Shown here piece after piece: positions 23,313 through 33,789 of a stretch of 64,000 bases of DNA (the first letter of the stretch is position 1; every line of letters starts with the position of its first letter). The stretch is from assembly GCF_003265705.1 (NCBI RefSeq), contig NW_020312828.1, forward strand, positions 61,010,212-61,074,211. The letters run 5' to 3'. Source of the stretch: Callorhinus ursinus (taxonomy: Eukaryota > Chordata > Mammalia > Carnivora > Otariidae). Under the pieces are notes generated by a model. It saw nothing but the letters and a program-made list of their open reading frames with translations. It searched no databases and had not been told where the DNA came from. Made by a program: the position numbers and the translations under genes.

Positions 23313-23850
23313 GTTACTACAGCTGCATAACAAATTACCCTGTATGTATGTAGGGGCATAAGACAACAATCATTTTATTTTGCTCATGATGTTGCAGTCA
23401 AGAATTTGGGAAGGGCTTATTTGAATAGATGGCACTTGGAGTGCCTCATGCAGTTGTAATCAAATATAGGCTGGAGCTGCAGTCAACTGAAGGTCTACTG
23501 TGCAGATCCTCCAAGAGGATGCACTCACGTGGGTGGCAGTTGGTGTTGAAAGCCACTGAAAGCTCAGCTGGAGTTGCTGGCTAGATTATCTACACATGGT
23601 CCTGCCAGCATGGTAGTCTCAGATGTTCTCACATGGTGGCTAGCTTCCCCCAGAACAAAGAGCTGCAAGGCCTTTTCAGAAGTATGCAACATCACTTCTC
23701 AAAAGTTATGCAACTCTGCTTCTACTTCATTCTATTCTTTAGGAGCAAGTTACTAAGGCCAGCATAGATATAAGGGACAACAGGGAACCCACCTCTCAGT
23801 GTGAATAGTTTCATATAATTTGTAGATTATAATTTTAAAACAGCCACAGG
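23313..23850 (-). repeat. MLT1-type (ERVL-MaLR) solo LTR, antisense
   Basis: 'tagttactacagctgcataa', 'caaattaccctgtatgtatg', 'agacaacaatcattttattt', 'atcctccaagaggatgcact', 'cattctattctttaggagca' and the end 'tttaaaacagccaca' follow a near full-length MLT1 (C-F-like) LTR in reverse. Frames over it (for example 23574-23756) are by-products. Confidence 0.85.
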
Positions 23851-24224
23851 GTGACAGAGGGAGAAATCTCAGGTAAGGGAGGAGATATGATACAAAGAAG
23901 AATTGATCAGGCACCTATAGCCATCAAAGAAGCTTTGGAAAACAGAACATATACCCATCTCTTTGTTTGTCATCCAACACTCCGTAGTGGAAAATGTAAC
24001 TAAGAGTGAGCTCTCTCAGCTTTGCCTATTTTCCCAGATGATGGGATTGACATTCAAGGTAAAGTTCCAAAAGGGAGATGACCTAGAAAGCAAAATAGTA
24101 ATCTTCAAAGTCAGGAACTTGAGTTGCAAATCAAGCATTTCACATTTGAGTTAATGAAGGACCAAAGAGAACTTTTACTGTTCCCCCAATGAGCCTGATG
24201 AATTAAATTTTATGGAACTTCTTG

Positions 24225-24340
24225 GAGAGCTGAGGCTCTGTCTTTTTAACTAGATTTGTATGGCACCCACAGAGCCCAATCCAGAGATCAGTGCTTAACA
24301 AATTTCAGATGATAGATGATGATTTAATTGGAACAGAGGA
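24225..24340 (+). repeat. Possible L2 3' end
   Basis: 'gagctgaggctctgtctttt' followed by 'cagtgcttaacaaatttcag' resembles the L2 3' terminus. This is a weak call. Confidence 0.35.
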
Positions 24341-25069
24341 GTCCATAAATGTCTTAGGAATATAAAAACACCAAGGATACTATAGTACAGACTCCTATGA
24401 GTTCAAGAGTTACAATGATAAGGGAATATTTTCAAGCATTTGTGGTTTCAGAAAAGGAAAAATTGGAATAATTTCCAATGGTACTGATAATGGCCACAAA
24501 TAGCGCTTAGCATTTTCAATTATATAAAAAAAAGAGGTAAAGATTAAAGGAAACAATCAGATATTTACTAGAGAATCAATTAGAATGCAAAACTTAAAAG
24601 TCTTCTCCATTTCTTCAACTTTCTAAAAGGAATATGATATTTAGAGGTAGATTGGAAAATGGGGGTGGTACAACATAAGGAGGGTATAAGTTCTCTTACC
24701 AAGAGGAGAAGAACTATTTGTGGAAGTCATAAAACTATTTCCCCTCTACAAAATCTTACTTTTGCCAATAAAGATGTCAAATTTCCAGATTCCAGAAGGT
24801 TGAATTAGTATAAAAATAAATTATTTAAATTAGAATTTGAGGGTTGCATGGTCCACTACTCAAAAACCTAAGGAGTTAATAATCAATGATTTATCATTTC
24901 TTATAATTCTGTGGAATGGCTGGTGGTTCTTTTGCTGGTCTCAGCTGAGTTGACTGCCAAGATTGAGTTTTGGACTGGGATAGAAGAATCAAGATGGCCT
25001 CATTCACATATCTGGTACCTTGGTGCTGGCTATGGGTTGGGGCTTCTTGGTTCTCTCACATTTGGCCTT

Positions 25070-25740
25070 TGTGGTAGACAGAGAAATGGTCCTCAAGAGA
25101 TCTCTGCTCTAACCCCAAAACGTGACTATGAATATGTTACCTTACATGACAAAAGGGATTTTGCAAATGTGATTAAGTTAAAGATCTTGAATGGGAAGAT
25201 TGTCCTAGATTATGCAGGTGGACCCAATCTAATCACAAGAGTACTTATAAGAGGGAGGCAGAAGGTCAGAGTTAGAGAAGGAGGGGTGACAACAGAAGTA
25301 GTAGTCAGAGTGATGTGAAAAAGGAGCAACCAGCCAAGGAATGCAGGCAGCCTCTAGAAGCTGGAAAAGGCAAGGAGATGGAATCTGCCCTAGAACCTCC
25401 AGAAGGAACTCAGCCCTGCTGACCCATCTTAAATTTCTGACCTTGAGAACTGTAAGATAATAGATTTGTGTTGTGGGGCACCTGGGTGGCTCAGTTGTTA
25501 AGCGTCTGCCTTCGGCTCAGGTTATGATACCAGGGTCCTGGGATCGAGCCCTGCATCGGGCTCCCTGCTCGGCGGGGAGCCTGCTTCTCCCTCTCCCACT
25601 CCCCCTGCTTGTGTTCCCTCTCTCACTGTCTCTCTCTCTGTCAAATAAATTTTTAAAAAATCTTAAAAAAATAGATTTGTGTTGTTTTAAGCCAGCAAAT
25701 TTGTGGTATTTCGTTATAGCAGCAATAGGAAACTAATACA
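25070..25740 (+). repeat. MLT1B/C/D-like LTR, sense, interrupted by a SINE
   Basis: The LTR starts TGTGGTAGACAGA and ends 'ggaaactaataca', with 'gaatatgttaccttacatga', 'aatcacaagagtacttataa' and 'gaatgcaggcagcctctaga' in order. The possible 5-bp target duplication is 'gcctt' / 'gtctt' (4 of 5). The SINE at 25475 splits its 3' end within 'ttgtgttgt'. Confidence 0.92.
25475..25669 (+). mobile_element. Carnivore tRNA-Lys SINE, sense, inside MLT1
   Basis: The near-consensus head lacks one base pair of the A-box spacing ('tggctcagttgttaagcgtc'), has an intact B box and a CT-rich region. A perfect 16-bp target duplication, 'aatagatttgtgttgt', lies at 25459-25474 and 25670-25685. It is the youngest layer of a three-level nest. 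Confidence 0.97.
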
Positions 25741-26264
25741 GTCTTTTACGCTACTAGACTATACCAGGTCTCAGAGTAGTATTCCCAAGGGCCAGCCCCA
25801 TTGCACAAACCCTTTTCAAACTTCTTATGTGAAGTCTCTTGCCAAAGCATGTTACATGGCCAGACCCAGAGTCAATGTGAGAGGAACCTTGACTCCTCCT
25901 CTTGATGGCAAAGTCTCATTGTTTGCATATTTGGATGGGAGAAATATACGGCTATTAAGCAATCAATCACTTAATCTGATCACTTGCTCTGGAAGAAGCT
26001 TTATGTTTTATGTGAATAGCCTGGCTTGTGCTTTGAAAATCTTAACCCTTTGATTTAATGTCTTAGCCTGATGCTTAAAGTTGAAATCTTCATCTGTCAA
26101 ATATTCCATAATGCCTAACCCAATCACTACTCTGTCACCCCTTTTCTTCTCTGCCCCTTGCGTTCCACCTTCTCCTCCTGTTTTTCTCCTCCTTTCTTTT
26201 CCATTCTAGCACTACTTCCAAATAAACTTCTCAGATTGATGAGCCATTGGAACATCAGTGTTTT

Positions 26265-26464
26265 TTTTTTTTAAGATTTTATTTATTTATTTGAGACAGA
26301 GAGAATGAGAGGGGGGGGGGGGGCACATGAGAGGGGGGGGGGCAGAGGGAGAAGCAGACTCCCTGCCAAGCAGGGAGCCGGATGCGGGACTCAATCCAGG
26401 GACTCCAGGATCATGACCTAAGCCGAAGGCAGTCGCCCAACCAACTGAGCCACCCAGGCGCCCC
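26265..26464 (-). mobile_element. Carnivore tRNA-Lys SINE, antisense, with long G runs
   Basis: An oligo-T reverse tail, G-rich middle and reverse head ending 'ccacccaggcgcccc' are present. The target duplication 'aacatcagtgtttt' lies at 26251-26264 and 26467-26480 (14 of 14). The usual CT-rich region has become two poly-G runs, 13 and 10 nt (26311-26323, 26333-26342). Confidence 0.97.
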
Positions 26465-26480
26465 GTAACATCAGTGTTTT

Positions 26481-28035
26481 ATTGAGTCTGTAATGTCTTC
26501 AAGTCTTTCCCTGGGAGGAAGTTACTTTACTTGCACTTTTATGTGGCAAATAGTTCCTGTGACTCAATCCTGAGATATTCATTTGCAAGAAATACAATGC
26601 CAACTGCCAAGGTCAAACAGCAATTGTTATTAGGCATTTCTTTTCTGTGTATTTCAACCTGAAGGATGGCACTTGTTGGAGGCATTTTTAAAAAGGCAGA
26701 AAAACTCCTCCATAGATCCTCAAATTTGCATTTTGCTTCATCTTTTAAGTGAGAAATAAAATACATTAGAACTCTCACATCATTAACAGAATGTGTGGGT
26801 AAACTTGGAATTTGCATTTAAATACACGCAAGAACAAAGATTTTTGCAGAATTTGCAAGTAGATCAGGGGAAGATGCCAGTGAGAAGAGAAAGTGAATAG
26901 CGGTTTCCTGCCAAAAATCATTGAAATTGAAATCATATATGTTTTAATTGTCACATTTGTTTATTTTTAAACTTGTATTCATCCAAACACAGAAGTGTGA
27001 GTTTCTTGAATAATTTGTTATCAGTTTTCTGCAGATAAGTTTTACAAATTAGGTTACTTGGCTAACTGATAAAACTTCATGTGGGTTTCATTAAAGTCCA
27101 AAGGAAGGCACTTCCCAGGCAATGCATGTGGCCAGGCCAGACTGACCAACAAGAAACCTTAGGAGAGCAAGATCTAGGGAGGAATTTACCATAACCAAGG
27201 GCCTAACCAACCCTTGGGCTTACAATTCCAGAAACCAGACTTTAGCTCTTTCCCAAATGATCCCAAACTTCTTATGGACCATCTTCCTTCCTGGTACTAG
27301 TGAGCTTGGCAGCTGAATCAAAAGGCCCTCTTGGGTGTAGAATTTGAGCACTGAAAAGCATGTTCTCGAGGGTCTTGATGCCAGGATGCAGCCTGATCAA
27401 ACATGACTGACTCCTGACAGCATTCACCTGCTTGGAGATCTGAATGTCAGTCAGGGTCTCTCAGATTCAGAAATGAACAGTTCCTACCCTTGGCTCCTTC
27501 TCTAATCCCTGTTTCTAGATGGTACATTTCAACTTCTGCATGCTTGCTTTCTTTAAAACATGTCAATATTATTGATTAAGCCCTAGTGTAGTGAAGGATG
27601 CACTAATATGTGCCATGTGTCACCACCCTCCCTTCCTACACAATTGCTCATTTGAAGACAGTCCCTCTTCCCCACTAAATCTTGCTCAGCCTGACACACC
27701 AGGAAGCTACTTCCAATCAATTGGAGTTCTTACATAAAATGAAGCCTAGTATGTTTGCCACCTCTGGTGCAGAGGATCTTTCTAAGGACCTAGGAAACTC
27801 TCTGCCTCCTGTCATTAGGTGCCTATTTCACTGGACCATGAATACGGCTGAGTTCTCGCTCTGGAATGATGACCAAGGCAATGGCTTCAGGTCCTCATGA
27901 CCCAGTTAGTTTTTCCCTGTCTCATAAGAATAACTACACAATTCCTTCACAAATGTGCTGTCACAAGGGAGCCAAATCTTGGTGGATTAACACAGGCTCA
28001 TATTATTGTGGGAATACAATACACTTGTGTTTGCT
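26481..28035. other. Unique DNA, no gene
   Basis: No interspersed repeat is recognised. A 92-codon antisense frame (26539-26817) and a 72-codon plus frame (27682-27900) have no motif. AT-rich parts at 26930-27080 look quiet and could include conserved noncoding sequence. Confidence 0.45.
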
Positions 28036-28039
28036 TGTC

Positions 28040-28155
28040 TAAGGTCTGTTGTCCTTACTAGATCTTAAGCATCCCGAGAAGGACTGTGCCTATTGTGTTA
28101 AACCTTGTATCATCAGTGCTGACACACAGGAGCTCAATATATCTTTAGCAAGGAC
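28040..28155 (+). repeat. L2 LINE 3' end, sense
   Basis: 'gatcttaagcatcccgagaa', 'ggactgtgcctattgtgtta' and 'acacacaggagctcaatata' match the L2 terminal part (agggcaggaaccgtgtctg, agtaggcactcaata). Confidence 0.75.
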
Positions 28156-28410
28156 ACAAAGCCTTGTCTAACTGGATGAAAGAATAAAAGTATCTCCAAG
28201 CCTGAACCTGCAAATGGTGCATCACTGTTGTATGTGTCTTTACAGTAAAGTCTCCTAGATATTAGGGATACTATCAGCGATCTATCCTATTCTCACATTA
28301 CACAATCTAGTTATTCAACTGTTTTTCTGTTCCACTTGTTTGTTTTGTTTGTTTGCAGTGTTATGAGAATGTCACCAGAAAAAAAGAATTTGAGAGGAAA
28401 TTCAAACTAA

Positions 28411-28421
28411 TTTTTTCTTTT

Positions 28422-28489
<68 letters not shown>

Positions 28490-28491
28490 TT

Positions 28492-28564
<73 letters not shown>
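28411..28564. repeat. (CTTT)n microsatellite, about 37 units
   Basis: A nearly pure CTTT run begins after a six-T lead and has one slip (a 'ctttttc' unit at about 28487). The plus-strand frame here (poly FLSF) and its minus counterpart (poly KKER) are artefacts of the repeat. Confidence 0.98.
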
Positions 28565-28566
<2 letters not shown>

Positions 28567-28885
28567 ATTCTCATGATAATACTAATGGCAGGAGAGTTCT
28601 AAACAATGTGCTTTGGGAATTATATTTCATTTGCCAAGAATTTTCAAATGCTTTTTTTGTGAAACCATCAGTGTTTTGGGTGCTGACTCGCCCCCAAGCA
28701 GCTTTTATTCTAGATGAAGTGAGGAGGCTTACATAAAAATAATTTTGGAAAAATGATATAATATGTATAATCCAATCCAATCCAAATATAATCCAAATGT
28801 ACAACTGAAGCAGTAAACACAACAGGAAAGAATATTAAGAAGAAACAAATGTTCTCTAAGCACCCTGAAGATTGGAAAACATCAT
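28565..28885. other. Unique AT-rich DNA with a short ATCCA tandem
   Basis: 'aatccaatccaatccaaata' then 'taatccaaatg' is a degenerate pentamer/tandem at 28770-28800. No gene was found. Confidence 0.55.
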
Positions 28886-28887
28886 TT

Positions 28888-28990
28888 TTGTTCATACTGG
28901 TATTGTACACAAGACCCAGCATACTGCCTTATGTAAACTAGATGACCCATGAATGTTGTTTAAATGAATGAATTGATAAATGAATATGAA
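28888..28990 (+). repeat. L2/MIR 3' end, sense
   Basis: 'acccagcatactgccttatg' followed by 'gaatgttgtttaaatgaatg' and 'aattgataaatgaa' resembles the L2 terminus (ataaatgtttgttgaatgaa). Confidence 0.6.
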
Positions 28991-29179
28991 CTAATTACAG
29001 TTTCATGCTCTTTAGGTTCTGACAAAGTTCTTTGCACATCACTGGGGGTCAGTGTTGCCTTTCTGCCCAGTACTACACTTGGTTAATGGCAACAAAGTCT
29101 CTGAAGTTACCCCAGATCAAAGCTAAGGGGTTTTTCTTGAGTCTCCTGCTCTCTCACCCACGCAGAGAGGAAGTCCCCA

Positions 29180-29850
29180 AATATCTTTTCTACCTTCCTA
29201 ATAACCCATTAACCACCCCCTCACTTCTCTCTCTCCCCTTGCCACGACCTCGTTGTGACCATCAGGAATGCTCATCCTCACTTCTCCCTCTCTGCCTCCC
29301 TCCAATCCATTCTGTAAATGGCACCAGCATGGCCTGTCTGAAGAGCAGACATAATCAGGACACTGCCTTTTCTATAACCTTTCCTGGCTTCTCAGTGATA
29401 AAGTGAATTCAAGCTAAAGCAAACGCCTTGTTATGGTGTGCAGGACCCAATTTCCCTGCTCTTCCATCATCACTATTCCACCCTAGATTTCAATCAACTT
29501 CTCAAGTTACCAGGTGAAGCACTCTCTCCCAGCTGAGTTCCGTTAGATTCTTCTTATCTCTAGTTTAGACTCTAGCCTGGAATTTTCCTCTCCTGATTCT
29601 GCCTGGCTCACTCCGAATTGCCGTTGTGATCTCCTTTAGACTTCACCTCCACTAGAAAGCTCATCCATTATGCTCATATGTAAGTTACTGAAGCAACTAT
29701 TACCTGTCTTAATACCTATTCATGGCCCATATGTCCCTCATAACGGAACTTTAGGTTTCTTGCACTACCTGAATATATCTGATTTATGGTTGTACCCTTA
29801 TGCCTACCTCAAGGTAGGAATTAAATACACATTTAAGGAAAGAGAAAATG
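29180..29850 (+). repeat. L2 LINE fragment(s), sense
   Basis: 'cataatcaggacactgcctt', 'aacctttcctggcttctcag', 'tctcccagctgagttccgtt', 'tgcctggctcactccgaatt' and 'gacttcacctccactagaaa' follow L2 3' sequence in order, with indels. Frames at 29032-29406 and 29670-29855 run through it and are not genes. Confidence 0.6.
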
Positions 29851-30870
29851 AATGAGCAACATGTATGGCGGAGAACAGAGATTATTTATGAAAAGTAACC
29901 TGTTTACCTAGTGCCTTATTCCCAACAGAAGCTAAGAATCGTCGTCCCAGGCATATGTAGGACCTTCTTCAAATGGCTGCCAGGACCACAGTGCTGGGAA
30001 AGTTAAAAAGACTTCCAGGCCACCCTAAGCTAAAGCTGCACGGTCATCTTGCAGATGGGCTCACTGGAGTCCACTCTCTTGGCAGAGTGCTGGAGAAGCT
30101 CTAGGAGGACAGCACCCAGGACTGCAATCAGGGCTGGCGGAGTAGAGGAGGAGACAGGGGTCAGTGGATCAGTCAATAAGCAGTGCCCCTCTTCCCCGCC
30201 CCCTCAGAGCCGGTATCCAGAGCAAGGCTAAGGAGTGCTGCTTAAGGACCATTCTGATTTTAGGCAGTGCACTTCTGCCATCTACTGGTTTCCTTGCACT
30301 TTCCAAAATGCCTTCAGCAGAAGTGGATTTCCTGTGTTGAAAGTCCAGCAGAGGCAGAACCAAACCGGAAAGCCAAACTTAAAAATAGTGCCCAAGTATC
30401 ATCAGAACCCAAATCATGAACCATAATGTTATTTCTGTCCCTTTGTCCATATGTGATCTTTGTAGAAGAGATCACCTTGACCCGTGTTCCACAGAACACA
30501 AGGTGGAAGGCTTGTGTCACACCATAAATTAGTCACACTGAAAATCACATTTGAAGCTAGCTTTTATCTCCCTCGGAAATAAGAAATGATTTTAGTTTAT
30601 CATGGATTGAATTTTTTTTTCACTTTTCCCAAAGGATTCTAAATGTGTCACAAACATTGCCTAGGAATCCTTTTTACCCAACAGGGAACTAGAGAATAGG
30701 AAAATGGAAAGAAAAAGCCAAGAATGTCCCTGCTACTCTCCGCACCTAAATGCCAAAATAGCCAAAAATGACACTGCTGGAATTTAACAAAGACAACATC
30801 TCAGGGACCAGGACTGACAATGTATAAATATGCTCCTGGTGTCCATGTTCCTGAGGGAAGCTGGTTCTTA
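29851..30870. other. Unique DNA, no gene
   Basis: Several short frames overlap on both strands at 30049-30520. None carries a domain, and no splice-bounded exon can be justified. A GC-rich patch lies at 30090-30240. Confidence 0.45.
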
Positions 30871-30873
30871 CTG

Positions 30874-30875
<2 letters not shown>

Positions 30876-30916
<41 letters not shown>
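30876..30916. repeat. (GT)n microsatellite, about 20 units
   Basis: An uninterrupted GT run, likely polymorphic and capable of Z-DNA. Confidence 0.97.
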
Positions 30917-30918
<2 letters not shown>

Positions 30919-32295
30919 GGTGTCCCTAAGGTAATTCATTAGAAAATTAATAGTCTCTGTTGGCTCTGGGACGGTGAGCGGGGACAGACCCAGCTGCACA
31001 GGAACACATCAACACATGAAGGTACAGATCTCATCCGCACGGACGGAAGAGCAGTGACTGTCCTAGCCCCCCAGAAGGCAACAGCAGTGTCCACCACCAG
31101 CTTGAGAAAAGCAGAATTTCTCAGGCAGAAAATAGATTTGTATATGTAACTTAGATTGGGCTTCAACAGAATAACCAACACGTAGAGCCAAGTGATGGAG
31201 CAAAGATACACAGTGAGAGATCCTGCACCTTATTTGCAGATTGCTTTCTTCTTTCTAAATGCCCCGATTTTATGTATATCCCAGCTTCCAATACTGAAAT
31301 GTGACCTTCAGCTGGAACTGGCAACCAGCTGACTCACGTTGACAAATCCTACGTATTCCTTTTACATGATGACTCTAGTCTCCTCCACAGTCCGTGTTAA
31401 AGCAAGTTTGCTGGTGGTTTATTAGGTAAACATGCACCAGGGATGGGCCCTGTTTGAAAGATACAACAGTTGGTATCACACATTTCTAAAAAAAAATCAG
31501 CTAATCCTAATGTTTGACATAAAATATGAACAATCACCTCAGTTGCTAATTAAAAACTTTAAGCTGTTCTACCACGTGGCCATAGTCTCGTATCATGAAG
31601 AACTAGCTTTAGGCGGCCGGCTGGAGCGATGCCACTTGCACCGAGTGTAGAAACCACGCCGACAGAGCAAAACCAAAGGCTTCCTTCCTTGTCATTCAAC
31701 TAGGGTCGGATATATGAATTCTGGACAAGTTATCTACCTTCCTGGGCAAAAAAAAAAATATATATGTATATATATATATATGATTGATGACGTTCAGGTT
31801 TAAAAAACACTCATACAGAACACCTTCTTGGAGAAAGTTTTCTTTTTAAAGAAAGATAAATTGACCATTCATCTTGGGGTTGGGGGAGTCTTTAAATAGC
31901 CTTACTCCTGTACTGCTTGCCACTAAGCAGCAAAGACAGAAGGAAATGGCAGTGAGAATGTAGAGATTGGTTAAGGTTTTCAGAAAAATACAGAAGGAAC
32001 CAAAATGCTGCCGAAATAACAAAGTCCAAAGATGGGAAAGCTTTAGACTCCTCTGTTACAATAGCAGGTAATTTACAAGTGGCTTAAAATATGGTCTTAT
32101 TAAAAATGACCTTCTCAACTAATAGACTGTCAGATATGAGGTCTGAATTGCTTTTGCAGCAAGGGGGGGAGGTGGTTTGCAAAGAACTGGGGATACTTTT
32201 CTGCTGAGACCAGCCACTTCACCCCTCCCCCATGACCTGCGAAGACTTGGTGCCTGGCCCCCCGCGGGTCGCAGGAGTGGCTAACTGGGGTTAAC
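30917..32295. other. Unique DNA with an A-run/(AT)n patch; no gene
   Basis: An A-run followed by (TA)n lies at 31748-31781. A CpG-containing patch ('aggcggccggctggagcgat') lies at 31610-31635. Open frames of 72-90 codons have no motif. Confidence 0.45.
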
Positions 32296-32299
32296 CAGT

Positions 32300-32415
32300 C
32301 TGGCAATTTAGGTTTGAATCCCAATTTCACCACCTCTTAGCTGTTTGTCTTGGGCAAATTACTGACGTTCTCTGAGCCTGTTTTCCTTATTTGTAAATTG
32401 AAAATTATTATTAGG
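32300..32415 (-). repeat. MIR SINE, antisense
   Basis: 'tttgaatcccaatttcacca', 'ttgtcttgggcaaattactg' and 'tgagcctgttttccttattt' are the diagnostic antisense MIR core. Confidence 0.88.
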
Positions 32416-32764
32416 TTTAGAAAATGCAGGTTTTTACAGGCCAAACTATCAAATAGCTGCAGTTTCATTAGTATTACCTAATAAATTGTTCCTTTCGTGG
32501 GCCTGGGAACCTGTGGAGAAAGCCGGCTGTGATATAGACCTCAGGGGTCATTTCTAACCAGCAGAGGGACAAACTGTGGAAAGAGCTTGCTCAGACAAGA
32601 AGGTCCCAACGAGACAGGTTCACAATCAATTTACTTGTCAGGCTCCCTGTCAGCTGTGTCAAAGGGCTGTGTAAGTACACACATACATGAATTTTTTAGT
32701 ACCCTGCACTGGAAGAGTGAAAGGGACATTAGAGTATCTAAGGAAGCAGGAAGTGCTTCGAGAA

Positions 32765-32905
32765 CACAATATAATGGACAGAGCGCTGGACTTGGTATAT
32801 AGAAATATGTGGGTGAAAACCTCTACTCTGCTATATGAGCTTGATGTGTGCTATAGTCTCTTGGGTTTTCTGCTTCCTCTTCTATACACCCAGAATAAGA
32901 AATAG
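32765..32905 (-). repeat. MIR-family SINE, antisense
   Basis: 'acagagcgctggacttggta', 'gaaaacctctactctgctat' and 'gggttttctgcttcctcttc' follow an antisense MIR. Confidence 0.65.
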
Positions 32906-32929
32906 GTCCCTAAGTGTCACACAGTAATG

Positions 32930-33165
32930 ATAGCAGCTATTGTTCATTCGGTACTTATTATACGCCAGGCACCTTATGCTAATTACCACTTTCACTCCCC
33001 ACAGCAATGTTTCCAACAAAGTATTATTGCTAAAATTCCCAGCTCATAAATGAGGGAACAGGTGCTCGAAAACAGTAAGTTAAAGACCACACAGAAATTA
33101 AAAGGTAGAACTGAGATTTGAACCTCAGCAGTTTAATTCTAGAACTTACTGGCCTACCGACATGC
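32930..33165 (+). repeat. MIR SINE, sense
   Basis: 'cattcggtacttattatacg', 'ccaggcaccttatgctaatt', 'ctcataaatgagggaacagg' and 'gaactgagatttgaacctca' give the sense MIR core. It lies next to the opposite-strand MIR just upstream. Confidence 0.85.
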
Positions 33166-33169
33166 TACC

Positions 33170-33600
33170 CTGGTGCTTTGAACCAGAAGGCTTAAATTCT
33201 AGTGTAGATTCTATTACTCATTTGCTTCACTGCACCTTGATTTCCTCTTTAGCTAAAGGAGGGGACTAGACAAGAAACAGATTCTAAATGATTCATCTCA
33301 AATACCCACCCTGATCACTTCTGTTAGAAGCTTCCAGGAGCATAGTGCTCAGGCAGGTGCAAGAGCCGTCTTGGTTCCGTGGGAAATGGTGCTGTGATTA
33401 ACCGGTGATGTCGGCCAAGGGCAGGCAGGGGAGGCATGGAGGATTTATAAAATAGCTGCTATTCCTGGGAGAGATAAGGAATCTTCTGACTGCTATATTT
33501 CATTATTCTATCCTGCATCTTCTCTCAGTAGCTGCCGAAAGGGCAAACAAGGGTGGTCTTGTCAATCAAGGACTACCTGATAGAATGGGGCTAACAGGCT
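33170..33600. other. Unique DNA, no gene
   Basis: 33185-33270 may hold a degraded MIR ('ctcatttgcttcactgcacc'). Nothing else was recognised. Confidence 0.45.
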
Positions 33601-33604
33601 TTTC

Positions 33605-33785
33605 TGCCACGCTGAAAAATGTCCGGTACAGTGGCTACTAGGCACATGTGGCTATTGAGTACTTGAAATCTGGCTGAGTAGCTCTATTTTTAATCTTATA
33701 AAATTTTAATTAATAAAAATATAAATGTAAATAGACACATGTAGCTAGCAGCCACGATATTGATCAGTGCAGTTTTAGCACGAAG
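33605..33785 (+). mobile_element. hAT-Charlie-type nonautonomous DNA transposon fragment
   Basis: 'gtggctactaggcacatgtg', 'gctattgagtacttgaaatc', AT-rich middle, then 'cacatgtagctagcagccac' gives the inverted-repeat organisation (cacatgtggct) of a common MER element. The exact family is not named. Transposase is absent, as expected of a MITE-like element. Confidence 0.75.
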
Positions 33786-33789
33786 GTCA

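Larger units (their letters stand above)
24905..25925 (-). repeat. Old LTR (MaLR/ERVL-like), antisense, interrupted by a younger LTR
   Basis: Left part 24905-25069 ('aatcaagatggcctcattca', 'catatctggtaccttggtgc') and right part 25741-25925 ('agggccagccccattgcaca', 'ctcctcttgatggcaaagtc') match successive portions of one old antisense LTR. They are separated exactly by the MLT1 at 25070-25740. The 135-codon plus frame at 24911-25318 spans the junction of the two LTRs and has no protein meaning. Confidence 0.6.

Noticed and set aside
24911..25318. 135-codon plus frame
   Set aside because: It crosses the boundary between an old antisense LTR and an MLT1 LTR, so it cannot be an ancestral protein.
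25473..25736. Recurring peptide 'KRLPSAQVMIPGSWDRA' in several frames (also at 57335 and 60701)
   Set aside because: It is the translation of the carnivore SINE head, not a shared protein domain.
28353..28736. 127-codon plus frame and 68-codon minus frame with repeated FLSF and KKER
   Set aside because: Both are translations of the (CTTT)n microsatellite.
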